DNA of 64,000 nucleotides from NCBI RefSeq assembly GCF_000828635.1, contig NZ_AP012547.1, positions 310,001 to 374,000 of the forward strand, read 5' to 3'. The notes under the pieces were generated by a model. The model had not been told where the DNA came from. It saw nothing but the letters and a program-made list of their open reading frames with translations, and did no database searches. Below are positions 37,959-47,172 of the stretch, piece by piece. The position numbers were made by a program, and so were the translations under genes. Source of the DNA: Sulfuritalea hydrogenivorans sk43H. Lineage in GTDB: Bacteria > Pseudomonadota > Gammaproteobacteria > Burkholderiales > Rhodocyclaceae. The stretch's first letter is position 1, and every line of letters starts with the position of its first letter.

Positions 37959-39314
37959 ATGCTCGATAACCTTACCCAGCGCCTCGGCCGCGTCGTAAAA
38001 AACCTGCGCGGCCAGGCCCGCCTGACCGACGAAAACATTTCCGACATGCTGCGCGAAGTGCGTATGGCGCTGCTGGAGGCCGACGTCGCTTTGCCGGTGG
38101 TCAAGGACTTCATTGCCCGCGTCAAGGAAAAGGCGCTCGGTCAGGAAGTCATCGGTTCCCTGACGCCGGGACAGGCGCTGGTCGGCGTGGTGCATCGCGA
38201 ACTCACCGAACTGATGGGCGGTGCCAGTTCGGGTCTCAACCTCGCCACGCAGCCGCCCGCCGTGATCCTGATGTCAGGCTTGCAGGGCGCGGGCAAAACC
38301 ACCACCACGGCAAAGCTCGGCAAGTGGCTCAAGGAGCGGCAGAAAAAAAAGGTGCTGACGGTCAGCTGTGACGTCTATCGTCCCGCCGCCATCGAACAGT
38401 TGAAGGCGGTTTCCACCCAGGCCGGGATCGACTTCTTTCCCTCCACCGCCGGACAGAAGCCGGCCGACATCGCCGCCGCCGCGCTCGATCACGCCAAACG
38501 CCATTACTACGACGTGATCTTCGTCGACACCGCCGGCCGCCTCGCCATCGACGAAGCGATGATGGCCGAGATCAAGGATCTGCACGCGCTGCTGAAGCCG
38601 ATCGAAACCCTGTTCGTGGTCGATGCCATGCTCGGCCAGGACGCGGTGAATACGGCAAAAGCCTTCAACGAAGCGCTGCCGCTGACCGGTGTGATCCTGA
38701 CCAAGTTGGACGGCGACTCGCGCGGCGGCGCCGCGCTGTCGGTGCGCCATGTCACCGGCAAGCCGATCAAGTTCGCCGGCGTCGGCGAGAAGCTCACGGG
38801 GCTGGAAGAGTTCCATCCCGAGCGCATGGCCTCGCGCATCCTCGGCATGGGCGACATCCTCGGCCTGGTCGAGGATGCCCAGCGCGGCGTCGATCAGGAC
38901 AAGGCGCAGGAATTCGTCAAGAAGATGAAGTCGGGCAAGGGCTTCGACCTCAACGACTTCAAGGACCAGATCGGCCAGATGAAGAAGATGGGCGGCATGG
39001 CGGCCATGCTCGACAAGCTGCCGGCCCAGTTCAGCGCCATGGCGCAGAAAGCCGGCGGCGGCATGGAAGACAAGACCGTGCGGCGCCTCGAGGGCATCAT
39101 CAATTCCATGACGCCTGGGGAACGCAGCAAACCCGAGATCATCAAGGCCAACCGCAAGCGCCGCATCGCCACCGGCGCGGGCGTGTCGGTGCAGGAGGTC
39201 AATCGCCTGCTCAATCAGTTCGAGCAGACGCAGAAGATGATGAAGCAGTTCTCCAAGAGGGGAATGCAGAAGATGATGCGGGGGATGAAGGGGATGTTGC
39301 CGGGGATGCGGTGA
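37959..39314 (+). CDS. ffh: Signal recognition particle protein Ffh
   Basis: Starts at ATG 37959 for 451 residues. N domain (MLDNLTQRLGRVVKNLRGQ), G domain with G1 SGLQGAGKTTTTAKL, DTAGR and TKLDGDSRGGAAL, then the Met-rich M domain (QMKKMGGMAAMLDKLP and the tail RGMQKMMRGMKGMLPGM). It binds 4.5S RNA and signal sequences and docks with FtsY. The first 23 codons of the longer open frame are non-coding. Confidence 0.97.
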   Translation: MLDNLTQRLGRVVKNLRGQARLTDENISDMLREVRMALLEADVALPVVKDFIARVKEKALGQEVIGSLTPGQALVGVVHRELTELMGGASSGLNLATQPPAVILMSGLQGAGKTTTTAKLGKWLKERQKKKVLTVSCDVYRPAAIEQLKAVSTQAGIDFFPSTAGQKPADIAAAALDHAKRHYYDVIFVDTAGRLAIDEAMMAEIKDLHALLKPIETLFVVDAMLGQDAVNTAKAFNEALPLTGVILTKLDGDSRGGAALSVRHVTGKPIKFAGVGEKLTGLEEFHPERMASRILGMGDILGLVEDAQRGVDQDKAQEFVKKMKSGKGFDLNDFKDQIGQMKKMGGMAAMLDKLPAQFSAMAQKAGGGMEDKTVRRLEGIINSMTPGERSKPEIIKANRKRRIATGAGVSVQEVNRLLNQFEQTQKMMKQFSKRGMQKMMRGMKGMLPGMR

Positions 39315-39327
39315 AGCCGCGCAGTGA

Positions 39328-39939
39328 CTACCGCGGCCCGATCACCCGCGGCCCCCAGCCCCATTGCTTCTCCCACGCTCCGCGCACCATGTTCGGATAC
39401 TCCGGCTTGCCCAGGCTACCGTTGTAGCGGCCGAGCGCGCGGTAAAGGTCGCCTTTTTCGATGTCCAGATAGTGGCGCAGGATGGTGCAGCCAAAGCGCA
39501 GGTTGGTGCGCATGTGGAACAGGTTGCTGTCCTTGCTGCCGATCAGTTTTATCCAGAAGGGCATCACCTGCATGTAGCCGCGGGCGCCGGCCGAAGATAC
39601 GGAATATTTCTTGAAGCCGCTCTCGACCTGGATCAGACCGAGCACCATCTGCGGGTCGAGTCCGGCGCGCTTGGCTTCGTAATACACGGTCTTGAGGAAG
39701 TCGAGGCGCGCCTCGCGGTCCGGCATGCGGCGCGTCAGTCGCGCCGACATCTCGGTCAGCCAGTTGACCTTCTCCTCGATCGAGGGGAACTGCGGTTCGG
39801 GTGCGGCACGGTCGGCAATCGAGGCGTGCAAGGCCGCCTGCACACTCGCGGCCAGCGGTTCGTATTGCTGCGCTCCGGCGCGGGCCGCTGTCGGCAGCAG
39901 CGCCGCGGCAAGATACAGTGCAAGCGCTAGGCGTCGCAC
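39328..39939 (-). CDS. Lytic murein transglycosylase (SLT domain)
   Basis: Starts at GTG 39939, inside the end of proS (13-base overlap), for 203 residues. Signal peptide ([18 protein letters not shown]), then an SLT domain: catalytic Glu in [28 protein letters not shown], and [15 protein letters not shown]. It cleaves the glycan strands of peptidoglycan in the periplasm. It is cotranscribed with proS and convergent with ffh. The long frame continuing upstream is a shadow of proS. Confidence 0.92.
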   Translation of the reverse strand: MRRLALALYLAAALLPTAARAGAQQYEPLAASVQAALHASIADRAAPEPQFPSIEEKVNWLTEMSARLTRRMPDREARLDFLKTVYYEAKRAGLDPQMVLGLIQVESGFKKYSVSSAGARGYMQVMPFWIKLIGSKDSNLFHMRTNLRFGCTILRHYLDIEKGDLYRALGRYNGSLGKPEYPNMVRGAWEKQWGWGPRVIGPR

Positions 39940-41666
39940 AGTTTCTGTTTGAGGAAGGCCGCCATTTCGCCGATGGCCACCATGGTGGCCTCGGCGTCGC
40001 TGCGGCCCTTGTATTCCAGCTTGCCTTCCTTGAGGCCGCGCTCGCCGACCACCACGCGATGCGGGATGCCGATCAGTTCCCAGTCGGCGAACATCGAGCC
40101 GGGACGCTCGTCGCGGTCGTCGAGGATCGCATCGATGCCGGCGGCGAGCAGCTCGGCGTGGAGCGCCCCGGCGGCGGCGCGAACGGCTTCCGACTTGGCG
40201 TAGTTCATCGGCACGATCGCCACGGCGAAGGGCGCGATGCCGGCGGGGAAGATGATGCCGCGCTCGTCGTGGCCCTGTTCGATGGCGGCGCCGACGATGC
40301 GCGAGACGCCGATGCCGTAGCAGCCCATTTCCATGACCTGGTCCTTGCCCTGTTCGTCGAGGAAGGTGCATTTCAGCGCTTCGGCATACTTGGTGCGCAA
40401 CTGGAAGATGTGGCCGACTTCGATGCCGCGGCACAGTTCGAGCGTTCCGTTGCCGTCGGGCGAGGGGTCGCCCTCGACCACGTTGCGGATGTCGGCGACG
40501 GTGGCGGGTTGCGGCAGGTCGCGGCCGAAATTGACGCCGGTGAGGTGGAAGCCTTCTTCGTTGGCGCCACAAACCATGTCGCTCATGACCGCGACGCTGC
40601 GATCGGCCACGACCCGGCCCTTGAACCCGACCGCGCCGATGTAGCCAGCCTTGCAGCGCAGCGCTTCGACGATTTCCTCGTCGCGCGCGAAGCGGAATTC
40701 ACCGACCACCTTTTGCGCCTTGATTTCGTTCAAGTCGTGGTCGCCGCGCAGCAACAGCAGGACGAACTCGCTGCCGCTTTCCTTTTCCGCCATGACCGCA
40801 ATGGCCTTCACCGTCTGCGTCAGCGGCAGGCCGAGGAAAGCCGCCACGTCCTCGCATCTGGTCTTGCCCGGTGTGGCTTTCTTTTCCATCGTCGCCGTAC
40901 CGCCAGCGCCGTCCCCGGGGATACCGCTACGCATAACTTTCACAGGAGTCACGGCTTCGGCCAGTTCCACATTGGCTGCATAGTCCGACGCCGGGCAGAA
41001 GGCGATCGCGTCCTCGCCCGAATCCGCCAGCACATGGAACTCGTGCGAGCCGGTACCGCCGATGGCGCCGGTGTCCGCCGCCACGGCGCGGAACTTGAGG
41101 CCCAGGCGGGTGAAGATGCGGCTGTAGGTGTCGTACATGTTGCGGTATTCGCGCTCCAGGTCGGCGTACGAGGTATGGAAGGAATAGCCATCCTTCATGA
41201 GGAACTCGCGCCCGCGCATGACGCCGAAGCGCGGGCGGATTTCGTCGCGGAACTTGGTCTGGATTTGGTAGAAATGGCGCGGCAACTGGCGGTAGCTCTT
41301 CACATCGCGGCGCACCACGTCGGTGATGACCTCTTCGTGCGTAGGGCCGATCACGAAATCGCGCTGGTGGCGATCCTTGAAGCGCAGCAACTCGGGGCCG
41401 TACTTCGGGCCGCGTCCGGATTCTTCCCACAATTCAAAAGGTTGCACCGCCGGCATGAGCAGTTCGATGGCGCCGGCGCGGTCCATTTCCTCGCGCACGA
41501 TGTTCTCGACCTTGCGCAGCACGCGCAGGCCCATCGGCATCCAGGTGTAAATGCCGCCGGCAAGACGACGGATCAGGCCGGCGCGCAGCATCAGCTTGTG
41601 GCTGACGATTTCCGCGTCCGAGGGAGCTTCCTTGAGAGTGGCGATGAAGAACTGGCTGGCGCGCAT
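39927..41666 (-). CDS. proS: Prolyl-tRNA synthetase
   Basis: Starts at ATG 41666 for 579 residues, the length of bacterial-type ProRS with the editing (INS) domain. Class II motifs: [16 protein letters not shown] (motif 1 region), [17 protein letters not shown] and [25 protein letters not shown] (motif 2), and [16 protein letters not shown] (motif 3). The linker [17 protein letters not shown] before the editing domain contains a repeat copy. Confidence 0.96.
   Translation of the reverse strand: MRASQFFIATLKEAPSDAEIVSHKLMLRAGLIRRLAGGIYTWMPMGLRVLRKVENIVREEMDRAGAIELLMPAVQPFELWEESGRGPKYGPELLRFKDRHQRDFVIGPTHEEVITDVVRRDVKSYRQLPRHFYQIQTKFRDEIRPRFGVMRGREFLMKDGYSFHTSYADLEREYRNMYDTYSRIFTRLGLKFRAVAADTGAIGGTGSHEFHVLADSGEDAIAFCPASDYAANVELAEAVTPVKVMRSGIPGDGAGGTATMEKKATPGKTRCEDVAAFLGLPLTQTVKAIAVMAEKESGSEFVLLLLRGDHDLNEIKAQKVVGEFRFARDEEIVEALRCKAGYIGAVGFKGRVVADRSVAVMSDMVCGANEEGFHLTGVNFGRDLPQPATVADIRNVVEGDPSPDGNGTLELCRGIEVGHIFQLRTKYAEALKCTFLDEQGKDQVMEMGCYGIGVSRIVGAAIEQGHDERGIIFPAGIAPFAVAIVPMNYAKSEAVRAAAGALHAELLAAGIDAILDDRDERPGSMFADWELIGIPHRVVVGERGLKEGKLEYKGRSDAEATMVAIGEMAAFLKQKLCDA
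40892..40915 (-). repeat. 24-base dispersed repeat inside proS
   Basis: Two mismatches to the consensus. It encodes GDGAGGTAT in a variable linker of ProRS, a tolerant place for an insertion. Confidence 0.65.
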
Positions 41667-41796
41667 GGCAGTAGGCTGAAAGGCGAAAACGGGCATTTTA
41701 CCCGCGGCCGGGAATTTGCAGAGGCGACAGATGCGGCTTTCCAGCGGCCCGCGATTGTGAAAGAATGTTTACCAGTCAATCATTGGAATAAGCATC

Positions 41797-42324
41797 ATGC
41801 TCGATCGTGAAGGCTTTCGCCCGAACGTCGGCATCGTTCTGGTCAACAGTCGAAACGAGGTTTTTTGGGGCAAGCGGATCCGCGAACATTCCTGGCAGTT
41901 CCCGCAAGGCGGCATCAAGAAGGGCGAAACGCCCGAGCAGGCGATGCTGCGCGAACTGGAAGAGGAAACCGGCCTCAAACCCGAGCACGTGCGGATCATC
42001 GGCCGCACGCGCGACTGGATGCGCTATGAAGTGCCGAAGCACTGGATTCGCCGCGAATGGCGGAGTACCTACAAGGGCCAGAAACAGATCTGGTTTCTGT
42101 TGCGCCTGGTCGGGCGTGACAGCGACGTCTGCCTGCGCGCCAGCGAACATCCCGAATTCGATGCCTGGCGGTGGAACAGCTACTGGATTCCGCTGAACAA
42201 CGTGATCGAGTTCAAGCGCGGCGTGTATGAAGCCGCCCTGATCGAACTGGCGCGCCTGCTGTTTGTCCACCCCGACGAGCGCATACCGCGCTGGGAGACT
42301 GACGTCATGGGCGAACCAAAATGA
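41797..42324 (+). CDS. rppH: RNA pyrophosphohydrolase
   Basis: A 175-residue Nudix hydrolase that removes pyrophosphate from the 5' end of mRNAs to start decay. [20 protein letters not shown] and [20 protein letters not shown] lead into the Nudix box ([18 protein letters not shown]). The conserved [11 protein letters not shown] segment separates RppH from other Nudix enzymes. It starts at ATG 41797 and overlaps the next gene by 4 bases. Confidence 0.96.
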   Translation: MLDREGFRPNVGIVLVNSRNEVFWGKRIREHSWQFPQGGIKKGETPEQAMLRELEEETGLKPEHVRIIGRTRDWMRYEVPKHWIRREWRSTYKGQKQIWFLLRLVGRDSDVCLRASEHPEFDAWRWNSYWIPLNNVIEFKRGVYEAALIELARLLFVHPDERIPRWETDVMGEPK

Positions 42325-42863
42325 AGTACTGGTTTGTGCTCCTTTTGGCTGGTGTGGGGGGCGGTGCAATGGCGCAGACTGTTGATCCCAGCGGCCGTAT
42401 CGTGCCGGGCAACTACCAGAGCGAGGAGGAAGAAAAGCCCTGGCAGGAACTTGAAATCGAGATGCCGGCATTTCCCAAGCAGGAAAACCTGATCGAGTTC
42501 TACGTCAGCGCGGTGGCCACCAACAAGTATTTCATCGACGCCAGCACCCTGGCGGTCGGTGCCGACGGCGTGGTGCGCTATGCGTTGGTGGTCGAGACCT
42601 CGGGCGGCGCCCGCAACATCAGTTTTGAAGGCATCCACTGCAAGGGCCGCAACTGGAAGCACTACGCCACGGGTCGCAGCGACGGTACCTGGACCAAGTC
42701 GCGAACCTCCCGCATCGAGTGGCGGCCGATCGAAAACAAGCCCGTCAACCGGCACCATGCGGCATTGAGCCGCGACCTGTTCTGCCCGCTGGGCAACCCC
42801 ATCTTCACGGCTGACGAAGGGCGCAACGCCTTGCGCCTGGGCAAGCATCCCAACTCAAATTGA
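42321..42863 (+). CDS. CNP1-like family secreted protein
   Basis: A 180-residue protein with a signal peptide ([17 protein letters not shown]) and the CNP1-like domain ([59 protein letters not shown]). The family is widespread in betaproteobacteria, often after rppH, and has no known function. It starts at ATG 42321 overlapping the rppH stop. Confidence 0.85.
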   Translation: MKYWFVLLLAGVGGGAMAQTVDPSGRIVPGNYQSEEEEKPWQELEIEMPAFPKQENLIEFYVSAVATNKYFIDASTLAVGADGVVRYALVVETSGGARNISFEGIHCKGRNWKHYATGRSDGTWTKSRTSRIEWRPIENKPVNRHHAALSRDLFCPLGNPIFTADEGRNALRLGKHPNSN

Positions 42864-42879
42864 TAGCGGGGAAATCCGA

Positions 42880-43500
42880 ATGATCGATGCCATCATCCCG
42901 GAAATCGACAAGGCACTGCGTGCCGTATTTGCGGCCGCCCCGACCCGGCGTCCGATGCCGGGCGAAGACCTGCCCGAAGCAGCGATGAGCGATGACGAAA
43001 GGCAGCACGTCGCCGCGCTGATGCGGGTCAACCACTGCGGCGAAATCTGCGCCCAGGCCCTGTACCAGGGGCAGGCACTGACCTCGCGCGATGTCGCCGT
43101 CAAGCGCGAACTGGAACAGGCGGCGTGGGAGGAAACCGAGCATCTCAACTGGACCGAGCGGCGTATTGCCGAACTCGGTGGCCGCAAGAGCGTGCTCAAT
43201 CCGCTGTGGTATGCCGGGTCGCTGGCAATCGGGATGTTTGCGGGAAAGTGCGGCGATGCATGGAGTCTCGGTTTTCTCGCCGAAACCGAACGCCAGGTCG
43301 AGGGGCACCTGGAAAGCCACAAGGCCAGGCTGCCGACGCAGGATCGGAAGTCATGGGAAGTGCTGGAGCAGATGAAGGTCGACGAGATTCGCCACGCCGA
43401 AACGGCGAGTCATTACGGTGCGCGGGAATTGCCGACCCCGGTCAAGCTCGCCATGAAGCTTTCGTCGAAGGTGATGACGAAGCTTTCCTACGTCGCCTGA
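42880..43500 (+). CDS. coq7: Demethoxyubiquinone hydroxylase Coq7
   Basis: A 206-residue di-iron hydroxylase for the C6 hydroxylation of ubiquinone. Ligands: Glu in RVNHCGEICAQALY, EETEHLNW (ExxH), then ETERQVEGHLESH and VDEIRHAETA (ExxH). The N-terminus is IDAIIPEIDKALRAVFA. Betaproteobacteria use Coq7 in place of UbiF. It converges with the OsmC gene, with no spacing. Confidence 0.95.
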   Translation: MIDAIIPEIDKALRAVFAAAPTRRPMPGEDLPEAAMSDDERQHVAALMRVNHCGEICAQALYQGQALTSRDVAVKRELEQAAWEETEHLNWTERRIAELGGRKSVLNPLWYAGSLAIGMFAGKCGDAWSLGFLAETERQVEGHLESHKARLPTQDRKSWEVLEQMKVDEIRHAETASHYGARELPTPVKLAMKLSSKVMTKLSYVA

Positions 43501-43917
43501 TCAGGCCTCGACGACTTCAAAACTGTGGCTGACCTCGGCGGTCTTGCCGAGCATGATCGAGGCGGAACAGTACTTCTCGGCGGAGAGTTTTACCGCACGT
43601 TCGACGACCTCCGGTTTCAGGTTCTTCCCGGTTACCACGAAGTGCATGTTGATGCGCGTGAATACCTTGGGGTCGACCTCCGCACGCTCGGCTTGAAGCT
43701 TCACTTCGCATCCGCTGACTTCATGCCGGCCCCGTTTCAGGATCAGCACGATATCGAAGGCAGTACACCCTCCCGTGCCGGCCAACAGCAGTTCCATGGG
43801 CCGTGGCGCCAGATTGCGCCCACCCGCGTCAGGCGCCCCATCCATGCAGATCAGGTGTCCGCTGCCGGTCTCGGCAACAAAGCTCATTCCGTCATGCCAG
43901 CGTACCGTGCATTCCAT
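43501..43917 (-). CDS. OsmC-family protein
   Basis: AAGGAG lies 8 bases before ATG 43917, so this start (138 residues) is preferred over ATG 43947. The OsmC/YhfA fold has two redox Cys, in GTGGCTAFDIVLIL and AEKYCSASIMLG. The N-terminus MECTVRWHDGMSFVAETGSGH fits the YhfA subgroup. OsmC proteins reduce organic hydroperoxides, but the YhfA branch is less defined. Confidence 0.9.
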   Translation of the reverse strand: MECTVRWHDGMSFVAETGSGHLICMDGAPDAGGRNLAPRPMELLLAGTGGCTAFDIVLILKRGRHEVSGCEVKLQAERAEVDPKVFTRINMHFVVTGKNLKPEVVERAVKLSAEKYCSASIMLGKTAEVSHSFEVVEA

Positions 43918-44230
43918 GCTGCTCACTCCTTCAATCGATATCGCCATTCTAGCGGTGACACCAAGGCGGGAGTGCGGCAGCGCATCAAACCAGGCTGCTG
44001 TGTCACAGCGGGCAATCGATTCGCCGTCATATAGACAAATCTGCTCAGTCGAAATGGAAAATTAATTCTTTAATAATCAATGAAATCAAACTGCTTCCCA
44101 TTTCAAGGCAAAGACAATGGCAGTCGATTGCGCAATGCACAAATATGTCTTGCAATGCAGCAAGGGCTATGGAAGAATCCATTCAACCGAACATTGAGTG
44201 CAGTAAGGGATTCAACGCAGTCCATGTTCA

Positions 44231-44298
44231 ACCCCTGTCTCCTCCACCCTCCTCCTTTGGTGTGGATTAAACGCAGCCCGTTCGGGTTGCGTTTTTTT
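44231..44298 (+). ncRNA. Candidate C-rich small RNA 3' end
   Basis: A short stem CACC (44245-44248) and GGTG (44259-44262) displays the loop CTCCTCCTTT, complementary to ribosome-binding sites, and is followed by a strong terminator hairpin. No protein gene upstream needs that terminator. The 5' end is unknown and could lie as far back as about 44085. This is inference from layout. Confidence 0.35.
44270..44298 (+). terminator. Rho-independent terminator
   Basis: ACGCAGCCCG and CGGGTTGCGT form a stem with a short TT loop, followed by a run of T residues ending near 44299. Confidence 0.85.
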
Positions 44299-44348
44299 TC
44301 GCTTGTTCGTCGAGGATGTGTGCGAGTTACCTGATTTTGCTGTCAGGT

Positions 44349-44377
44349 TTGACAGCATCAGGGAAGGTCTGTACGAT
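44349..44377 (+). promoter_or_regulatory. Strong promoter for the tRNA-Lys pair
   Basis: TTGACA (44349-44354), a 17-base spacer, TACGAT (44372-44377). The -10 is followed by GC-rich sequence resembling a stringent discriminator, as is normal for stable RNA genes. Confidence 0.75.
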
Positions 44378-44393
44378 TCGCGCCCTTCGAGCT

Positions 44394-44469
44394 GGGTCGG
44401 TAGCTCAGTCGGTAGAGCAGCGGACTTTTAATCCGTTGGTCGCGAGTTCGAATCTCGCCCGACCCACCA
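44394..44469 (+). tRNA. tRNA-Lys (anticodon UUU)
   Basis: A 76-base tRNA. Acceptor arms GGGTCGG and CCGACCC pair fully. The D-arm starts TAGCTCAGTCGGTAGAGCA, the anticodon loop is CTTTTAA between CGGA and TCCG, the T-loop is TTCGAAT, and CCA (44467-44469) is encoded. Confidence 0.98.
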
Positions 44470-44492
44470 CCGTAATATATAATTTGCAATTC

Positions 44493-44568
44493 GGGTTGTT
44501 AGCTCAGTTGGTAGAGCAGCGGACTCTTAATCCGTAGGTCCACAGTTCGAATCTGTGACAACCCACCA
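44493..44568 (+). tRNA. tRNA-Lys (anticodon CUU)
   Basis: A 76-base tRNA 23 bases after the first. Acceptor arms GGGTTGT and ACAACCC, anticodon loop CTCTTAA between CGGA and TCCG, T-loop TTCGAAT, encoded CCA (44566-44568). It shares promoter and terminator with the UUU gene, and the bodies are nearly identical, suggesting duplication. Confidence 0.98.
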
Positions 44569-44575
44569 AATCAGA

Positions 44576-44611
44576 AGCCGAATCAACTTAATTAGTTGAT
44601 TCGGCTTTTTT
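44576..44611 (+). terminator. Rho-independent terminator of the tRNA operon
   Basis: AGCCGAATCAACT (44576-44588) pairs perfectly with AGTTGATTCGGCT (44594-44606) around TAATT, followed by TTTTT. Confidence 0.95.
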
Positions 44612-44741
44612 CTTGCGCATGTTTCAACCCAACGCGGCTACCCTGGCTTCAGGCAACTGGCTGACGCCTCGGCTTCAAGCGGGCCTGATGCCGCAGGATC
44701 GGCGCACCAGGCGCCGCCATGTCGACGCCCATTGAAAATCC

Positions 44742-44960
44742 TTACTTCAGCGCGTCGCTAAGATCCTTGTCACTGATCTTGCCCGACCGGTGCAGCCACA
44801 GCAGAATCGCCAGCGGCTTGGGAATATTGCGGCCGGACTCATATCTGGAGCCGCCCGATTGCGTGACGCCATATCTCATCCAGAAATCCTTTTGATTGAG
44901 GTTCTCCTTCTTGCGATCGGTCGCGATGTCACTGAAGTCGAGTTTTTTCTTGCGGGCCAT
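44742..44960 (-). CDS. Small XRE-like HTH protein
   Basis: A 72-residue protein, MARKKKLDFSDIATDRKK at the start. The middle (LNQKDFWMRYGVTQSGGSRY, then ESGRNIPKP) is a helix-turn-helix with the typical Q-x-x-F...G-V-T-Q-S...S-R-Y-E-S-G pattern. The basic N-terminus may bind DNA. It has no operon partners: it is alone between the tRNA terminator and a minus-strand membrane gene. Targets are unknown. Confidence 0.75.
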   Translation of the reverse strand: MARKKKLDFSDIATDRKKENLNQKDFWMRYGVTQSGGSRYESGRNIPKPLAILLWLHRSGKISDKDLSDALK

Positions 44961-45113
44961 GGCGTTCTCCTGCCGGTGAGTAATCGAGGCAATATGCTAG
45001 CGCTTTTTTTCGATCCATGCTTTTGGCAATGCCGAACGGGATTGACGCTGTCGTTCTGGCGAAGTTCCCGGGTTGCGCCATGCGGGGCGTGAGGATGTAT
45101 CGCGCACTTCGGA

Positions 45114-46193
45114 TCAGGATGCCGCGGCGATCACCAGGCCGAGCAGTAACAACACCAGTCCGCGCACTCCGCCCCAGCGGCAGAGCCTGTTGCGCAAGCC
45201 TTGATGCCAGGGCCCCTGCGTACCCGGACGCAGCCAGACCGGCAGCAGATGCGAGGCGGCTCCGCTCACCAGCGGCAGAAGGAAGGCGATGACGAATCCG
45301 GCGACGGCGGGACGGGCCGGCAGCCAGCCAAACCCGTGCGCGATGCCCAAGCCCAGCATGCCGAGCAAGCCCAGCGCGGCGGCCGTCAGGGATGGGGCCG
45401 CACCATGCATCTGGCGCAGCGACTTGCCGAACAATGAAAACCATGCGTGCAGCATGCGCACGACAACCCCTCCGTAGAGCATGACGCCGAGCAGGGCGAG
45501 GGCGGGAGCCAGCCCGGAAGCTGGTGACGGCAGCAATGACGACGCGCCGATGGCAATCAACAGTGCGCCGGTTGCCGCCCATTTGAGGTCACGCCGCAAG
45601 CGCATCACGGCACCAGGGTCTGCCTGGCCCAGGCTGGTGGGCAGCAATACCTGCAAAGTCCCCAGAGCGGTCAGTCCGACAAAGCCGAGCAGGTTGGCAT
45701 GCAGATGAAACAGGCGCAGCGCGTTGCGTTGGGTCGGGAACAGGGGCATCAGGACAACCGCCAGCAGTGCCGCCAGCAAAAAGGCAAGCGCCGCCAGATA
45801 CCAGTCCAGCCCGCGATGACGCGGACCGAACATCCGGCGTGTGCGGCTCACCGTCCAGCCGGCAAGAGTCAGTGCGGCAAGTCCGCCCAAGGCAGCCGCC
45901 AGAGCCAGGCTGGTCGACGAGAAGTCGCCGGCAAATGAAAACACGGCCAGTGCACCGCCGCTCCAGGCCAGCGCCGGAGGTACCCAGGCGGCAAAGCCGG
46001 CGGCGCCGCTGCGCGTCAGTACCGGAATGAAGTAACTCATTGCCGCCAGGATCAGCGGCAGCACGCCCAGCGCGAAGGCGACATGGGCAGCCAGTTGCGG
46101 CGCAGCGTGGCCCGTGATCAGCAATACGCCGGCCGTCGCCAGCGAAAGCAGGGCGGCGATGGTCAGCAATGGCATCAGATAGGTGCGCGACAT
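45114..46193 (-). CDS. Polytopic membrane protein with conserved histidines, possibly NnrS-related
   Basis: A 359-residue protein almost wholly composed of hydrophobic helices (about 11-12). Histidines lie in membrane segments, as in HAAPQLAAHVAFALGVLP, LFHLHANLLGFVGLTALGTL and VVRMLHAWFSLFGK. This layout resembles NnrS and heme-copper oxidase subunit I-like proteins, but I see no full motif of either. It is divergent from the EamA transporter. The function is not assigned. Confidence 0.7.
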   Translation of the reverse strand: MSRTYLMPLLTIAALLSLATAGVLLITGHAAPQLAAHVAFALGVLPLILAAMSYFIPVLTRSGAAGFAAWVPPALAWSGGALAVFSFAGDFSSTSLALAAALGGLAALTLAGWTVSRTRRMFGPRHRGLDWYLAALAFLLAALLAVVLMPLFPTQRNALRLFHLHANLLGFVGLTALGTLQVLLPTSLGQADPGAVMRLRRDLKWAATGALLIAIGASSLLPSPASGLAPALALLGVMLYGGVVVRMLHAWFSLFGKSLRQMHGAAPSLTAAALGLLGMLGLGIAHGFGWLPARPAVAGFVIAFLLPLVSGAASHLLPVWLRPGTQGPWHQGLRNRLCRWGGVRGLVLLLLGLVIAAAS

Positions 46194-46237
46194 GGATGAA
46201 TTGTAAAGGCCGGACCCGCATGCGACACTCGCGCACC

Positions 46238-47128
46238 ATGTCTTCGTCTTCCATTCCGCGCGCCGGACTCATCCTGCTGGGCCTGCTTTCCCTTGGCTGG
46301 GGTTTCAACTGGCCGATCATGAAGGTCGTCATCACCGAAATTCCGCGCTGGATATTTCGCGGCGACAGCATCCTGCTGGCTTCCGTCGGATTGTTCGGCA
46401 TCGCCTGGTTTTCGGGGCACTCCCTGCGGGTGCCCACCGGGCGATGGCCGCAGTTGCTGGGCATGGCAACATGCAACATCGTCGGCTGGAACATGTTCGC
46501 GATTTACGGCGTCAGCCTGCTGCCTTCGGGACGTGCTGCCATCCTCGGCTACACCATGCCGCTCTGGAGCGCCGTGCTGTCGGCGTGGTTTCTCAACGAA
46601 CCGCTTACCCGACGCCGGCTGATTGGCCTGGCGCTGGGGATGAGCGGCATGGCGCTGCTGATCGGCGCCGAGTTCGAAAATCTCGGCAGAGCGCCGATGG
46701 GTGTGATTCTGATGCTCATCGCGGCCATCTTCTGGGCCGGTGGACTGGTGATCTACAAGCGGAATCCGCTGCCCATGCCGATCACCGCACTGACCGCATG
46801 GCAAGCCTTGCTGGGAGGAATACCGATCGCACTGGCCGGCCATGCGCTGGAAACCGTCGAGTGGGGCCGGATCAGCTTCTGGCCCTTGTTCGGCTTCTGG
46901 TACAACGTGTTCATCGGCTTGCTGTTCTGCTACTGGGCATGGAACAAGCTGGTGCAGATGGTGCCGGCCGCCGTGTCCTCGCTGGGCTCGCTGATCATTC
47001 CCGTGGTCGGGGTATTCAGCGGAATGGTGTTTCTGGGCGAGGCCCCGCGCTGGCAGGATTTTGCGGCGCTGGTGCTGGTATTGACCTCAATTGCGACAGT
47101 GCTGCTGCCGGCGCGACCGTCGGCTTGA
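46238..47128 (+). CDS. EamA/DMT family transporter
   Basis: Starts at ATG 46238 for 296 residues; ATG 46220 would add 6. Ten membrane segments in two EamA repeats (GWGFNWPIMKVVITEIPRW and FWAGGLVIYKRNPLPMP, with ALGMSGMALLIGAEF between). DMT proteins of this kind export amino acids or other metabolites; the substrate is unknown. It lies 44 bases before ccmA but is probably not functionally linked. Confidence 0.88.
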   Translation: MSSSSIPRAGLILLGLLSLGWGFNWPIMKVVITEIPRWIFRGDSILLASVGLFGIAWFSGHSLRVPTGRWPQLLGMATCNIVGWNMFAIYGVSLLPSGRAAILGYTMPLWSAVLSAWFLNEPLTRRRLIGLALGMSGMALLIGAEFENLGRAPMGVILMLIAAIFWAGGLVIYKRNPLPMPITALTAWQALLGGIPIALAGHALETVEWGRISFWPLFGFWYNVFIGLLFCYWAWNKLVQMVPAAVSSLGSLIIPVVGVFSGMVFLGEAPRWQDFAALVLVLTSIATVLLPARPSA

Positions 47129-47172
47129 CCCGACACAAGGCGCGGCGCAGCCGTTTCGGGCACAATTGGCCA

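Larger units (their letters stand above)
43918..44393. other. AT-richer intergenic island before the tRNA genes
   Basis: About 475 bases without a convincing gene. The part around 44035-44080 is strikingly AT-rich against its surroundings (for example ATTAATTCTTTAATAATC). A plus-strand frame 44080-44334 runs through a terminator and is unlikely to code. A terminator at 44270-44298 and C-rich sequence before it suggest a small RNA gene. The tRNA promoter begins at 44349. Confidence 0.5.

Noticed and set aside
44205-44250. tmRNA or tRNA-like 3' end (TTCAACCCCTGTCTCCTCCACC)
   Set aside because: It resembles a T-arm and acceptor end, but no pairing T-stem or matching 5' acceptor strand is found nearby.
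44080-44334. 84-codon plus-strand open frame
   Set aside because: It crosses a strong terminator hairpin and T-run and has no ribosome site or recognisable domain.
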